Origin: Gammaproteobacteria bacterium
Lineage (GTDB): Bacteria; Pseudomonadota; Gammaproteobacteria; Pseudomonadales; Oleiphilaceae
DNA length: 64,000 bases
Reading direction: 5' to 3'
Assembly (NCBI GenBank): GCA_002747055.1
Contig: PDSQ01000030.1
Coordinates: forward strand, 1-64,000
Position numbers and translations under genes: made by a program. Positions 18,164 to 27,845 of the stretch are shown one piece after another. Numbering within the stretch: position 1 is the stretch's first letter; every line of letters starts with the position of its first letter. Under the pieces are notes generated by a model that saw only the letters and a list, made by a program, of their open reading frames with translations, was not told the DNA's origin and did no database searches.

Positions 18164-18905
18164 TCAGGCAACTGAGCTAAGGCGGGTGTTGTTGGGTGTC
18201 AATATCGACCATGTGGCGACACTTCGGCAAGTCAGAGGAACCCGTTATCCGGATCCGGTTCAGGCGGCGATCATCGCAGAGCAGGCAGGAGCCGACGGTG
18301 TCACTATTCATCCCAGAGAAGATCGCAGGCATATTCAGGATCGGGATGTATTTCTGCTTAAGGAAACACTGACAACCCGGATGAATTTGGAGATGGCGGT
18401 CACTGACTCGATGTTAGCCTTTGCCGAAAAGGTGCTACCTGAGCATTGTTGCCTGGTTCCTGAAAAAAGACAGGAGTTGACTACGGAAGGGGGGCTCGAT
18501 GTATTGGGGCAGGAGGAAAAAATTCGAGATGCCTGTTCTCGACTGGCGGATAAAAATATCCAAGTGTCGCTGTTTATCGACGCCGATCCCGGTCAAATAG
18601 ATGCGGCGCAACGTTGTGGTGCACATGCCATTGAACTTCATACCGGCCATTACGCTGATGCATCGACAGAGATTGAACGAAAAAGACAACTGGAAAAAGT
18701 CGTAGTAGGAGTCGCAAGAGGAGTGAGTGCGGGGTTAATTGTCAATGCCGGGCACGGTCTGCATTATCACAATGTGCAACAAATCGCAGCTATAAAGGGG
18801 GTAAACGAGCTCAATATCGGGCATAGCATTATAGCGAGAGCGCTTGTTTCGGGCTTGCATGATGCGGTTGAGGATATGGTCAGGTCGATAGGCCAAGTTG
18901 TTTGA
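18144..18905 (+). CDS. pdxJ: Pyridoxine 5'-phosphate synthase
   Basis: A 253-residue TIM-barrel enzyme that joins 1-deoxy-xylulose 5-phosphate and 3-amino-2-oxopropyl phosphate into pyridoxine 5'-phosphate, the last ring-forming step of DXP-dependent vitamin B6 synthesis. Recognisable segments are [16 protein letters not shown], the catalytic histidine motif [11 protein letters not shown], and the phosphate-binding end [12 protein letters not shown] with [11 protein letters not shown]. It starts inside recO (20-base overlap), so it is translationally coupled and is the last gene of the lepA operon. Confidence 0.96.
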   Translation: MLNQTNNQATELRRVLLGVNIDHVATLRQVRGTRYPDPVQAAIIAEQAGADGVTIHPREDRRHIQDRDVFLLKETLTTRMNLEMAVTDSMLAFAEKVLPEHCCLVPEKRQELTTEGGLDVLGQEEKIRDACSRLADKNIQVSLFIDADPGQIDAAQRCGAHAIELHTGHYADASTEIERKRQLEKVVVGVARGVSAGLIVNAGHGLHYHNVQQIAAIKGVNELNIGHSIIARALVSGLHDAVEDMVRSIGQVV

Positions 18906-18957
18906 CCGATCCAAGCTCTATAAATCGACGCGGGTTAATTTGGTTTACCGACTTTGT

Positions 18958-21804
18958 TCAGAAATTCCTGAACATTTCTTGCCAATTATTATTGTCTGAC
19001 CAGTTTCTAACCCGGTTTATCGCAGACATAAGGTTTTTATAGTGTGGTTGCAGGGGTTCGTTTTTCTGTTTTAACACTGTTTCAAATATTTCAGCGTAAT
19101 GTCTTAGCTCTGGTACGCCGCAGTATTTGGTCGCACCGTGCAATTTGTGAACGCGGTGCATCAGTTGGTCTCTGTCATCATTGTCAAAGTGTTGTTGAAT
19201 AGCTTCATGATCTTCGATCAGATGCTCCAACAGCATATTAAACAGTTCTTCCGCCAGGTCAGGCTTTCCGGCAGATAGCTTGATGCTGGCTTCGATGTCG
19301 ACACAAGATCCTAACGTGGATTTGGTAGAGGGTTTGATTTCCCTTGCCGGGCTGGTATACAAGCCGGAATGTCGATAGCTGATCGCCTGGTATCCCGTTT
19401 TGCTCAGTATTACATCCTGGAGTTGGGCCTCACTGATTGGCTTGGTTAAATAGTCATCAAAGCCTGATGCCAGCAGTTTTTGTTTCTCTTCGGTCAATGC
19501 GTGTGCAGTCAAAGCGACGATTGGCGTGTTACGCTCTTTCTGCGAGTCCAGTTCACGGATTTTTCGGGTTGTTTCGATACCGTCCATGCCGGGCATTTGA
19601 ACATCCATAAAGACTAAATCATAGCGGTTTTTTTTGGCTTTGCTCAATGCTTCAAACCCGCTCATGGCCGTGTGAACATGCACATTGAGCTCATCCAACA
19701 GTGCCTGAACCAGTTTCAAGTTGGCATCATTGTCATCGACGGCTAAAACCAATGGTTTTTTACCCGGCACTAAATCCGGTGTTTTATTGGCAGGGTATGT
19801 GGCCTCGGTAAATTCGATTGATTTTCCTAAAATCAGGGTTGCTACCGTATCGTATAGTCGCTGATGCGGGGCCGGTTTGACCAAATGCGCTGAAGCCGTT
19901 TCCAATACGGGGTGATTCGCCTCGTTAACAGTGGGAGTGATAATTAAAGTACGACAATCTCTGTCAAACTCCAGCTCTTTTACGACTGATTTTAGCCGAG
20001 CACTGCCCAGCTCAAATTTACCAATACCGATTATAGCAACTGCATAGCCTTGATGCTGGGCCTGGGCCTGGGCAACTCGATCCGGCATTTTCTCGAGACT
20101 GTCGACATGGGTAACACCGAGTTGCCAGGTCTCGAGCATATGTGAAACGGCAAGCCGGGATGTATCATGAGACTCATAGTAAATGATACGTTCTTCCGAG
20201 AGCGCGCATAGCTGGGATTCTTTTATCACGTTTTCGACAATATCGAAGGATAATCTGATCCAGAAAGTTGCTCCTTTCCCCAGCTCACTTTTGACACCGA
20301 TTTCACCTCCCATCTCCTCGACCAAGCGTCTTGAAATAATTAATCCCAGACCAGTACCACCATATTGTCGGGCAGTCGAAGCATCTGCCTGGCTGAATGC
20401 GTTAAACAGCGATTCCTGTTGAATACGTGATAATCCCACGCCGGTGTCGGTGACGGTAATTTTTATATCGGCTTTGCCGTGCTTCACGTGTTCGATCATC
20501 GCTCTGACAACGATATCGCCTCGTTGGGTGAACTTGATCGCATTGTTTACCAGATTGGTAACGATCTGTTTGATTCGCAAAGGATCGCCAAACACGTTGT
20601 TGGGCACATCGTCGTAAACAATGGCAACCAACTCCAACTCTTTTTGATGAGCCGATGGAGCCAGCATTGTCAGTACTTCTTCAATCGTTTCTTTCAACTT
20701 CAGCGGAATTCGGTCCAGTTGCAGTTTGCCTGCCTCTATTTTAGAAAAGTCTAAAATGTCGTTGATGATTGTCAGTAGAATTTCCGAGGACTTTTTGATC
20801 GTTAACAGGTGGTCTCGTTGGCTGGGCAACAAGTAGCTTTTCAGTAACAAGTTGGTAAAGCCCAAGATTCCATTTAGCGGAGTACGAATTTCATGACTCA
20901 TATTTGCCAGAAATTCCGATTTTACTCTGCTGGCCTCCAATGCTTCTTTGCGTGCGACGTTCAATTCAATATTTTGAACTTCGATGGTTTCCAGTGTTTT
21001 TCGGAGGTCTTCAGTGGCTTGGGCCACGTTCTGCTGCATCTCGTCATAGGCTTTGCTTAGTGATTCCGCCATCGAGTTTACTCCTGCTGCCAATGCCCGC
21101 ATTTCGTGGCCAGACTCAATAGACACGCGGGCTTCTAGCTTGCCTTCTTTTAAATCCGACAAAGTTTGAATAATCTGTTTGATGGGTGTGACGAGATCCC
21201 GCCCGACTTTGAATGCAAATAAAAAGCTAAGTACCAGGCCCGCAAGAACCAGCAAGGTGCTGGTTAGAATGTGCTTATAGTTGGCGACCTGTATACGACC
21301 GGAATTGATTTCAATGACAATCCAGGCCGGGTTTGAGGGGTTTTTATTGGGTGTGCCGCTATTTATTGTGTCGGGTTTTTTTGTTTTTGTGGTGGCTGAT
21401 ATGCTCGCGTTTATCGCCGCAACAAAGGTGCTCGTTTGTTGACTATCGTTGTCGTATCTCGCGCTATGACGCAAGTATCGCTCGGAAAACTTGAAGTGGC
21501 TTTGTGGCCCTGCATGCAGCATAATACTTCCGTTTTCGGAAAGTATCGACACAGAGCGAACATCCGGGTCTTGTAACCAGGCATGCAGCACAGGTTCAAG
21601 TCGTGTTTTGTCACTTTTTTCTGACTGAGTTGTTTCGAGCAGCTCTGCGGTAATACCAGCCAGCGCCAGCGCCTTTTGTTTGACATGGTGCCTTAAGTCA
21701 GTGATCGTAATGTAGGTGAAATAGGCGCCTAGCAACAGCGATATGCCGATGGCAGGAAAAAATGCCAAGAGTATGATGCGGTTTTTGACTCTCCAGCTTT
21801 TCAT
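18958..21804 (-). CDS. barA: GacS/BarA hybrid sensor histidine kinase
   Basis: A 948-residue inner-membrane hybrid kinase, the expected partner of the GacA/UvrY regulator at 7.6 kb. Order: membrane helix 1 (about 9-30), periplasmic sensor (about 35-175), membrane helix 2 (about 178-200), HAMP (about 203-255), HisKA with phospho-accepting His in [14 protein letters not shown], HATPase with [10 protein letters not shown] and [14 protein letters not shown], a degenerate receiver-like stretch, a true receiver (phospho-Asp in [13 protein letters not shown]), and a C-terminal HPt domain (phospho-His in [13 protein letters not shown]). This H-D-H relay layout is that of GacS/BarA. It converges on pdxJ and diverges from relA. 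Confidence 0.95.
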   Translation of the reverse strand: MKSWRVKNRIILLAFFPAIGISLLLGAYFTYITITDLRHHVKQKALALAGITAELLETTQSEKSDKTRLEPVLHAWLQDPDVRSVSILSENGSIMLHAGPQSHFKFSERYLRHSARYDNDSQQTSTFVAAINASISATTKTKKPDTINSGTPNKNPSNPAWIVIEINSGRIQVANYKHILTSTLLVLAGLVLSFLFAFKVGRDLVTPIKQIIQTLSDLKEGKLEARVSIESGHEMRALAAGVNSMAESLSKAYDEMQQNVAQATEDLRKTLETIEVQNIELNVARKEALEASRVKSEFLANMSHEIRTPLNGILGFTNLLLKSYLLPSQRDHLLTIKKSSEILLTIINDILDFSKIEAGKLQLDRIPLKLKETIEEVLTMLAPSAHQKELELVAIVYDDVPNNVFGDPLRIKQIVTNLVNNAIKFTQRGDIVVRAMIEHVKHGKADIKITVTDTGVGLSRIQQESLFNAFSQADASTARQYGGTGLGLIISRRLVEEMGGEIGVKSELGKGATFWIRLSFDIVENVIKESQLCALSEERIIYYESHDTSRLAVSHMLETWQLGVTHVDSLEKMPDRVAQAQAQHQGYAVAIIGIGKFELGSARLKSVVKELEFDRDCRTLIITPTVNEANHPVLETASAHLVKPAPHQRLYDTVATLILGKSIEFTEATYPANKTPDLVPGKKPLVLAVDDNDANLKLVQALLDELNVHVHTAMSGFEALSKAKKNRYDLVFMDVQMPGMDGIETTRKIRELDSQKERNTPIVALTAHALTEEKQKLLASGFDDYLTKPISEAQLQDVILSKTGYQAISYRHSGLYTSPAREIKPSTKSTLGSCVDIEASIKLSAGKPDLAEELFNMLLEHLIEDHEAIQQHFDNDDRDQLMHRVHKLHGATKYCGVPELRHYAEIFETVLKQKNEPLQPHYKNLMSAINRVRNWSDNNNWQEMFRNF

Positions 21805-22033
21805 TTACAACCCTTTTTTTGTTGTCTTTATTTTGTATTGATGATAAACGGCATTGGTCTATTATGGCTTAACTGACCCAAGATTCCAGGCGCCTAGCGA
21901 AGCTTGATGAGTTTTCCCCATCGCACGTTGCCGCGAAAGTGTTTGAGACGAGTTGAGGTTATGGACAGATTGTCTGATACATCTTTGTTTGAACCCATGG
22001 CCTTAGTTGAGAAAAAACGAAAGTAGCAGTTCT

Positions 22034-24277
22034 ATGGTTAAAGTTAGAGAAGATCACCCGGTTCGGCAAGACGGCGATATAGATATCGACCAGTGGGTAA
22101 AAAAACTCTCGGCTCAGTCAGATATTGATAATATCGAGCTTGTCCATCGGGCTTGTACCCAGAGTCGTGATATCAACGAACTTGCTGTAAAACATAAAGA
22201 GAATAGTTGGTTGAGCGGGCGCAGCAGCTTCTTGATTGGTCTGGAAATGGCCCAAATACTCGCTGAACTTAGTCTCGATCAGGATACTATTGTGGCGGCG
22301 ATCCTGTATCGTGCGGTAAGAGAAAATCGGCTATCTCTCGAAGCGGTGGCCGATGAGTATGGTAAAGCAGTCGCCAAGCTGATTTCCGGTGTGCTCGAGA
22401 TGGCGGCGATCTCCGCCATTCACCACCCGTTTAAGGGCAATGTGTTGGGTCAAAGTCACGGGCAGTTGGACAATGTCCGGAAGATGCTGGTGACCATGAT
22501 CGATGATGTCAGGGTTGTTGTTTTGAAACTGGCGGAGCGAACCTGTGCGATACGTGCGGTTAAAAATGCTGCGCCCGAAAAACGTCTTCGCGTCGCCAAA
22601 GAAGTGTTTGATATCTATGCGCCATTGGCACACAGGTTGGGAGTCGGGTACCTGAAATGGGAATTGGAAGATTTGTCATTTCGATACTTGCATGACTCTG
22701 CCTATAAAAAAATCGCTAAACAATTAGATGAAAAGCGTGTCGATCGTGATTTATTTATCAAAAATGTGGTCGCGACACTCAAAAAAGAACTGCAAAATGC
22801 CAGTATCGATGGTGATGTCACAGGCCGATCCAAACATATTTATAGTATCTGGCGCAAGATGCGACGCAAGGGAGTCGACTTTTCACAGATATACGATATC
22901 CGGGCGTTTCGAATACTGGTACCCTCTGTGCAGGATTGCTACGCTGTTTTAGGAATTGTGCACTCGATTTGGCGCCATATTCCGAACGAATTTGATGATT
23001 ATATCGCCAATCCGAAAGAAAATGGTTATCGTTCGCTGCATACCGCTGTTGTCGGGCCGGATGGAAAAATCATCGAAGTACAAATCAGAACCAGGGATAT
23101 GCATGATGAGGCCGAACTGGGTGTTTGCGCCCATTGGTTATACAAAGGAACCGATACAAAAAACAAGTCGACCAGTTATGAAGAGAAAGTCAATTGGCTG
23201 AGGCAGGTTCTTGAATGGCAGGAAGAAATCGGGGATTTAACCGGGCTGGTCGAGCAAATTAAATTTGGCGTTGCCTCTGATCGTGTCTATGTATTTACCC
23301 CGGATGGTCATGTCGTCGATTTGCCGCAAGGTGCGACACCGGTTGACTTCGCTTATCGTGTGCATACAGAAGTCGGGCATGGTTGTCGAGGCGCGAAGAT
23401 CAATGGCCGGATCGTACCTCTGACTTATCCCTTAAAAACAGGTGATCAGGTCACTGTTCTCTCCTCCAACAATCCGGCACCAAGCAGGGATTGGTTAAAC
23501 CCCAGCCTGGGTTATATTCAAACGTCCCGCGCCCGAGCCAAAGTCACTCACTGGTTCAAGCAACAAGATCGGGATCAAAATATCATCGATGGTCGGGCGA
23601 TTCTTGAAGATGAGATGAAACGTCTGTCGGTTGGTGAAGTGAGCTTTAGGGAGCTTGCTCAGGCTGTCAACTACCATGGTGTCGATGATATGTTTGCTGC
23701 ATTGGGTGCCGGTGATCTGAAGCCGACGTACGTCGCGAACAGAGCGCAGCAGATCACCGAGCCGCAGGAAAAACAATTCGGTCTGGAGTTTAATCAGCGG
23801 AAACCATCCGTGCAGAACCATGAAAATGATATTCAGGTATGCGGAGTTGGCAAGCTGAAAACCTCGTTGGCGAACTGTTGCAAACCGCTTCCAGGAGAGC
23901 CGATAGTAGGTTATATCACTGTAGGGCGAGGCGTATCGATCCATCGCGAGAACTGTCAGAATGCAATGGTGCTTCGTGACTCTGATCCCAATCGGTTTAT
24001 CGAAGTGAGTTGGGGAGGGCAACCCGAAGACGCCTATTCGGTTGATATCAGTATTCTCTCTTATGATCGTTCGGGCTTGTTACGCGACATCACCATCATT
24101 TTGGCCAACGAGAAAGTCAATGTGCTTACTGTCAACACCCAATCCAATATCGCTGACAGTACCGTGGTACTGAAGATCACCTTGGAAGTGACTGGATTGA
24201 GTCAGCTCGGTAAACTGTTGACTCAAATAAAACAATTGCCTAACGTCATCGACGCGAAAAGAATAAAATCAGCTTGA
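22034..24277 (+). CDS. relA: (p)ppGpp synthetase RelA
   Basis: A 747-residue ribosome-associated alarmone synthetase. The N-terminal hydrolase-like region lacks the His-Asp metal pair expected of an active hydrolase. The synthetase domain carries the RelA-type EFDD motif (NEFDDYIANPKENGYRSLHT) rather than the SpoT RxKD form. TGS (VYVFTPDGHVVDLPQGATPV), a zinc-finger region with CCKPLPGEP, and a C-terminal ACT domain follow. ATG 22034 gives MVKVREDHP, the usual RelA N-terminus; the frame is open to TTG 22007. It diverges from barA and is followed by mazG. Confidence 0.95.
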   Translation: MVKVREDHPVRQDGDIDIDQWVKKLSAQSDIDNIELVHRACTQSRDINELAVKHKENSWLSGRSSFLIGLEMAQILAELSLDQDTIVAAILYRAVRENRLSLEAVADEYGKAVAKLISGVLEMAAISAIHHPFKGNVLGQSHGQLDNVRKMLVTMIDDVRVVVLKLAERTCAIRAVKNAAPEKRLRVAKEVFDIYAPLAHRLGVGYLKWELEDLSFRYLHDSAYKKIAKQLDEKRVDRDLFIKNVVATLKKELQNASIDGDVTGRSKHIYSIWRKMRRKGVDFSQIYDIRAFRILVPSVQDCYAVLGIVHSIWRHIPNEFDDYIANPKENGYRSLHTAVVGPDGKIIEVQIRTRDMHDEAELGVCAHWLYKGTDTKNKSTSYEEKVNWLRQVLEWQEEIGDLTGLVEQIKFGVASDRVYVFTPDGHVVDLPQGATPVDFAYRVHTEVGHGCRGAKINGRIVPLTYPLKTGDQVTVLSSNNPAPSRDWLNPSLGYIQTSRARAKVTHWFKQQDRDQNIIDGRAILEDEMKRLSVGEVSFRELAQAVNYHGVDDMFAALGAGDLKPTYVANRAQQITEPQEKQFGLEFNQRKPSVQNHENDIQVCGVGKLKTSLANCCKPLPGEPIVGYITVGRGVSIHRENCQNAMVLRDSDPNRFIEVSWGGQPEDAYSVDISILSYDRSGLLRDITIILANEKVNVLTVNTQSNIADSTVVLKITLEVTGLSQLGKLLTQIKQLPNVIDAKRIKSA

Positions 24278-24302
24278 ATCAATTTCTGAATGGATTTTGG
24301 CC

Positions 24303-25184
24303 ATGGAAAAAACCTATCAGCTGCAAGATTTACTCTATTTGATGCGCAGACTGCGAGACCCCGTTGACGGTTGTCCGTGGGATAAAAAACAGGATTTCGA
24401 CTCAATCGTGCCGCACACTATCGAGGAAGCCTATGAAGTCGCCGAAGCGATCGAGAAAAAAAACTTTGCTCATATCGAAGAAGAACTGGGTGATTTGCTT
24501 TTCCAGGTTGTTTTTTATTCGCAACTTGGTCGGGAACAGGGTCAATTTGATTTTAATTCTGTGGTGCATCGCATCGTTACGAAGCTGATCAGACGGCACC
24601 CGCATGTTTTTCCAGACAATACTCTCAACAGCCGTTTAGCCCCTGGACAGGAAGTGTCCGAACAGCAGATAAAAGCAAACTGGGAACGTATCAAGTCTGA
24701 AGAGCGAGCGGAAAAAATAAATGCGACCGGTTCCGACAGTATTCTCGACTCAGTGTCCGACGCCTTGCCTCCGCTGATCGTGGCGGAAAAAATGCAGCAC
24801 AAGGCGGCTGATCTGGGTTTCGATTGGCCCGATATTCAGCCGGTTTTCGCGAAACTGGATGAGGAATTGCAAGAGTTGAAAGAAGTCGCACTGGCGCCAG
24901 AGCTGGTCACTCAGGAAAAAACCATCGCCAATCGAGAAGAAATTGAGCATGAACTGGGTGATGTGTTGTTTTGCTGTGTCAATCTGGCCCGATTTTTATC
25001 GATCAAGCCCGACCAGGCGTTACGAAAAGCCAATCATCGTTTCAGACAGAGATTCGGTCATGTGGAGCAGAGACTGAAGGGAAATGGTGTGCCGCAAGGT
25101 GGTGCCAGCTTGGAGGAGATGGAGGCTTATTGGCAAGAGGCAAAACAAATGACTACAAATGACATGGTAAAGGGTGATTTATAA
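24303..25184 (+). CDS. mazG: Nucleoside triphosphate pyrophosphohydrolase MazG
   Basis: A 293-residue NTP pyrophosphatase with two MazG repeats. The N-terminal repeat has CPWDKKQDF, EEAYEVAEAIE and EEELGDLLFQVVFYSQL, and the C-terminal repeat has EHELGDVLFCCVNLARFL. It hydrolyses (d)NTPs to monophosphates and can influence ppGpp level, in keeping with its place 25 bases after relA. ATG 24303 is used; TTG 24297 is in frame just upstream. A strong terminator hairpin follows at 25310. Confidence 0.94.
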   Translation: MEKTYQLQDLLYLMRRLRDPVDGCPWDKKQDFDSIVPHTIEEAYEVAEAIEKKNFAHIEEELGDLLFQVVFYSQLGREQGQFDFNSVVHRIVTKLIRRHPHVFPDNTLNSRLAPGQEVSEQQIKANWERIKSEERAEKINATGSDSILDSVSDALPPLIVAEKMQHKAADLGFDWPDIQPVFAKLDEELQELKEVALAPELVTQEKTIANREEIEHELGDVLFCCVNLARFLSIKPDQALRKANHRFRQRFGHVEQRLKGNGVPQGGASLEEMEAYWQEAKQMTTNDMVKGDL

Positions 25185-25309
25185 ACTATTTTATAAACGT
25201 TTTTCTATCTTATTTACTTTACTTACGCTAATGCAAGAGAGAGTATTTTTTTTCATTTAGATTCCCCCATACCCTCTATTTTCAGGTTTTTGCTTTTTGG
25301 AGAGTAATC

Positions 25310-25347
25310 TAGTCGGCCCTGAAAACTGAATTTTTCAGGGCCGACTA
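25310..25347. terminator. Long perfect hairpin after mazG, repeated element
   Basis: Perfect 16-bp arms (25310-25325 and 25332-25347) flank the 6-nt loop ctgaat. A/T runs at the top and bottom of the stem let it work in both directions, between mazG and the convergent small membrane gene. The loop plus right arm recurs with 2 mismatches at 68-95. Confidence 0.8.
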
Positions 25348-25380
25348 TTTATTGTGATATTTCACGCTATTTTTTTAGGC

Positions 25381-25713
25381 TTACATATCCAATGCGCCAA
25401 AAGTCATACTCAGTAGCATGGTAATGGCTAAAACAAGAAAAAAGATCACGACTTGTTTTTTTGTCAGCTTGATATCTGAGGCGCGCCCCGTGGTGTTGTC
25501 CGTTGAGAAGGCCATAGATGTTATAAAAAAGGTAACCCATAAAAAGCTGAGGCACATAAAAAAACGACCCAGAGTCATATCCCTTGACATGATTCCGCTG
25601 GCGAAAAAACTAATCAGAACGCTCCCGGTACAAATGATAACAAACGTAAAGCACCCAATAGTCAGTTTTTTGCCAAAAATAGAAATGTATCTTCGGTAGG
25701 TTTCAAGTTCCAT
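25381..25713 (-). CDS. Small three-helix membrane protein, possible immunity partner
   Basis: A 110-residue protein with about three hydrophobic helices (GCFTFVIICTGSVLISFFA; FFMCLSFLWVTFFITSMAF; VVIFFLVLAITMLLSMTFG). I do not recognise a family. The ATG is one base after the stop of the upstream gene (taa-a-atg) with gagaaagga inside that gene's 3' end as ribosome site, so translation is coupled. A small polytopic membrane protein right behind a DUF4225-like protein is the usual layout of a membrane-acting toxin and its immunity protein; this is inference. Confidence 0.7.
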   Translation of the reverse strand: MELETYRRYISIFGKKLTIGCFTFVIICTGSVLISFFASGIMSRDMTLGRFFMCLSFLWVTFFITSMAFSTDNTTGRASDIKLTKKQVVIFFLVLAITMLLSMTFGALDM

Positions 25714-25714
25714 T

Positions 25715-26509
25715 TTATTTCCTTTCTCGATTAGCTTCATAGGCGGTATTGACTCCTTGTGCTATTTCGCTAGCCAATTCCAGTTTTGTGTTTAAATATA
25801 CTGCTGATACCTTGCTCACGTGCTCAAGCGCTGAATCTGGATATTTTAAAACTTCCCTTTGTATCAGCAGGCCATAACCGGAAGATGCAACACCAACGAC
25901 GGTATGAACAGTGGTTCCGACCGATTTGTCGATTCCTGCAAATTCTGCCAGATTTTCGTAGCCTTGTCTTACCAGATTCAAGTCAATGTCTTGGTCTTTT
26001 CCTGATATTATTTCAACTATATCACCAAATCCACCGATTAAATTGCTAAGTCCATGAGTGGCAAAAAAAGCCCCCGCTGGTGTCAAGCCCGAGTACATTG
26101 AAAGAGTTAATTGCCCGACCCCGGTCAAGCCCTGAGCCGCAGCGGCACAGGCATCCAGCCCATTTTCCAGGTGTGTTCTCCAGTCGGTGACGGTATCGAT
26201 GAAGGGATCAACGGCAATGCCAAGAATACGTTTGGACTCAAATCGTGTTGCCATCGCTTCGACCATGTCCCTTTCGAAGTGGGCGATTTCAGTGGCGCTT
26301 GAGCCTGAAGACTCAAGCAGCACCTTGATTTCCTGAATGGTTTTTTCGGGATTTGAAAATCGTGCAACGTAACTGGCGAGTTCCTGCGTATCCAGACCGA
26401 AAATAGGACTACGAAATCCGTCCACAAAGGCTTCAAGTTTTTGCTGAGAACCTGATTTTGTTTCGTTGAGTGGATTGTGTATTTCGAAATTTTGGCGGGT
26501 TACTTCCAT
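25715..26509 (-). CDS. DUF4225-like protein, possible membrane-targeting effector
   Basis: A 264-residue protein without signal peptide. The first about 130 residues are helical and polar. The centre is Gly/Ala-rich and hydrophobic (CAAAAQGLTGVGQLTLSMYS, then GAFFATHGLSNLIGGFGDI). The motif HGLSNL...VRQGYENLAEFAGI...SSGYGLL follows the pattern I recall for DUF4225. The start follows ggagaat. It forms a two-gene unit with the small membrane protein at 25381. No secretion-system gene lies beside it, so delivery as an interbacterial effector is speculative; an intracellular toxin-antitoxin or unknown membrane function is possible. Confidence 0.6.
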   Translation of the reverse strand: MEVTRQNFEIHNPLNETKSGSQQKLEAFVDGFRSPIFGLDTQELASYVARFSNPEKTIQEIKVLLESSGSSATEIAHFERDMVEAMATRFESKRILGIAVDPFIDTVTDWRTHLENGLDACAAAAQGLTGVGQLTLSMYSGLTPAGAFFATHGLSNLIGGFGDIVEIISGKDQDIDLNLVRQGYENLAEFAGIDKSVGTTVHTVVGVASSGYGLLIQREVLKYPDSALEHVSKVSAVYLNTKLELASEIAQGVNTAYEANRERK

Positions 26510-26584
26510 TTGTTATTCTCCATCCTTGGTTAGTGGAGTGATTATAATTCATGAACGGGAGGATAAACACTGGGGAAAACCCGA

Positions 26585-27037
26585 GTGTTTGAGGGTGCCT
26601 CGATGGCGGTGGTGAGCAGGTTGAAACATCTGGAAAAGGTGTTGGACATGCCCAGTGTACAATCCCTTAAACCGGAAAAACGCACCCGACGCATTCATCA
26701 TGGCTGGTTAGAGGCTGGGGAATACACGCAGCGCGCCGTTGCCCAGTTGTTGCAGCAATTAAAACGCTTTCTTGATGATCATGCCTGGCTCGAAAACAAG
26801 CGAATTATGGAAGTTCTCCAGAGGGGTTGAAAGCAAAGCATTGCAACGACGCGAAGCCATGTCGGGCAATCGTCGCCTCGACGGGTTTATGTCGATTGAT
26901 GCGCTGGTTGCCGATATTGAGTTGCCCATGGAACGATCGCTATACCGTCGGTTGTGGTTGATAAGGTGGCGTTAGTCGGGCATGTATGTGCCTCTTTGCA
27001 GGAACAATTCCGCTACCTGTCAGGTTACTCTCACTGA
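26585..27037 (+). pseudogene. Decayed DUF3375 protein (JetA/MksF of a Wadjet-type system)
   Basis: Three reading-frame segments join into one DUF3375-like C-terminal half. Segment one, 26585-26825, contains SRLKHLEKVLDMPS, HHGWLEAGEYTQRAVAQLL and RRFLDD-like LKRFLDDHAWLENKRIME. After a slip in the G run near 26823, segment two reads VESKALQRREAM and DIELPMERSLY. After another slip near 26955, segment three reads VDKVALVGHVCASLQEQ. The N-terminal half and the partners jetB, jetC and jetD are absent. Wadjet cleaves circular plasmids; this copy is clearly dead. Assignment is from recall of the conserved C-terminal region. Confidence 0.6.
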
Positions 27038-27216
27038 GTCGCCCAAAAGGAGATTGGGGCTAAAAGCACAACTGGAGTGATAATGGTCACTGATTGAGCT
27101 AGTGAAATTTTGAGAGCCAGACTCGCAGGTTAACTGTGGTTTATTTTTGCTTGCCGGAAAACCCGGTTTTTTTGGGGTTGAAAAGGCTTTTAATGCTTTC
27201 TATAATGCGTTAAAAA

Positions 27217-27235
27217 TTAATGATAATCATTAGCA
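27217..27235. promoter_or_regulatory. Fur box upstream of a decayed receptor gene
   Basis: The 19-mer matches the classical Fur consensus at 16 of 19 positions, with the core aatgataatcatta intact. It lies 12 bases before the GTG of the receptor remnant. Confidence 0.8.
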
Positions 27236-27246
27236 ATAAGGTTGTC

Positions 27247-27421
27247 GTGAAAAAGACGCTTATTGTTAGCGTTTTATCACTAGTTGTTCGCTTGTCTAGC
27301 GCTTTCACCGAACCCTGATAAAGTCCAGTTACGTCATTTTGATACTGTTGTAATTACGGCAACAAAAACAGCTGCGACCATTACGGTATTGGCCATGGCC
27401 AACCGGCGTTTTAAACGATAA
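27247..27421 (+). pseudogene. Remnant of a Fur-regulated TonB-dependent receptor
   Basis: GTG 27247 opens a typical signal peptide (MKKTLIVSVLSLVVRLSSAF) that stops after 23 codons. In another frame the sequence QLRHFDTVVITATKTA follows, the signature of the start of a receptor (TonB box and plug start). The frame ends at 27421. Nothing of the barrel remains. The intact receptor gene starts 425 bases downstream, so this looks like an older receptor that lost its body while keeping its Fur box. Confidence 0.6.
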
Positions 27422-27783
27422 CGAGTAAAGTGAAATAAATCCGGTGAATGTGGCTGATGTCTCGCGTGTAAGCCTGCTTAACAGGTCTATGTAACACCAG
27501 CCCTAAAAAACTGACCAATGGGAGCGTTGTTATAGATTGAGTTGTTTTAGATATTGATGCTGTTAATCAGACCGTTGATAGCAACAAAGGTATGACATTT
27601 TTCGCCATTTCATATTGCCCCTTTTCTTATAAAACAGATAGAAGGTATAAAAAAACAGCGTCTTCAGTTTTATATGGTTCTGGAGGTGCCGTGTCGTTAT
27701 GATTCAAGCCAAATAAGTGACAGATTTTTTATCTGGAGGGTAGGAGTAGGGTGGATTTGTTCGTTCACGCATCATTTTCACGG

Positions 27784-27809
27784 CAATACATCTCACACTA
27801 AATGTATTG
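27784..27809. promoter_or_regulatory. Palindrome upstream of the first receptor gene, candidate operator
   Basis: Perfect 8-bp arms caatacat (27784-27791) and atgtattg (27802-27809) are separated by 10 bp and end 36 bases before the receptor ATG. The size and spacing fit a dimeric regulator. The rest of 27422-27845 shows no gene and no good Fur box. Confidence 0.45.
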
Positions 27810-27845
27810 GTATATTTCCTGAAGCCTGAAAAAAAGGAGTAAGCA

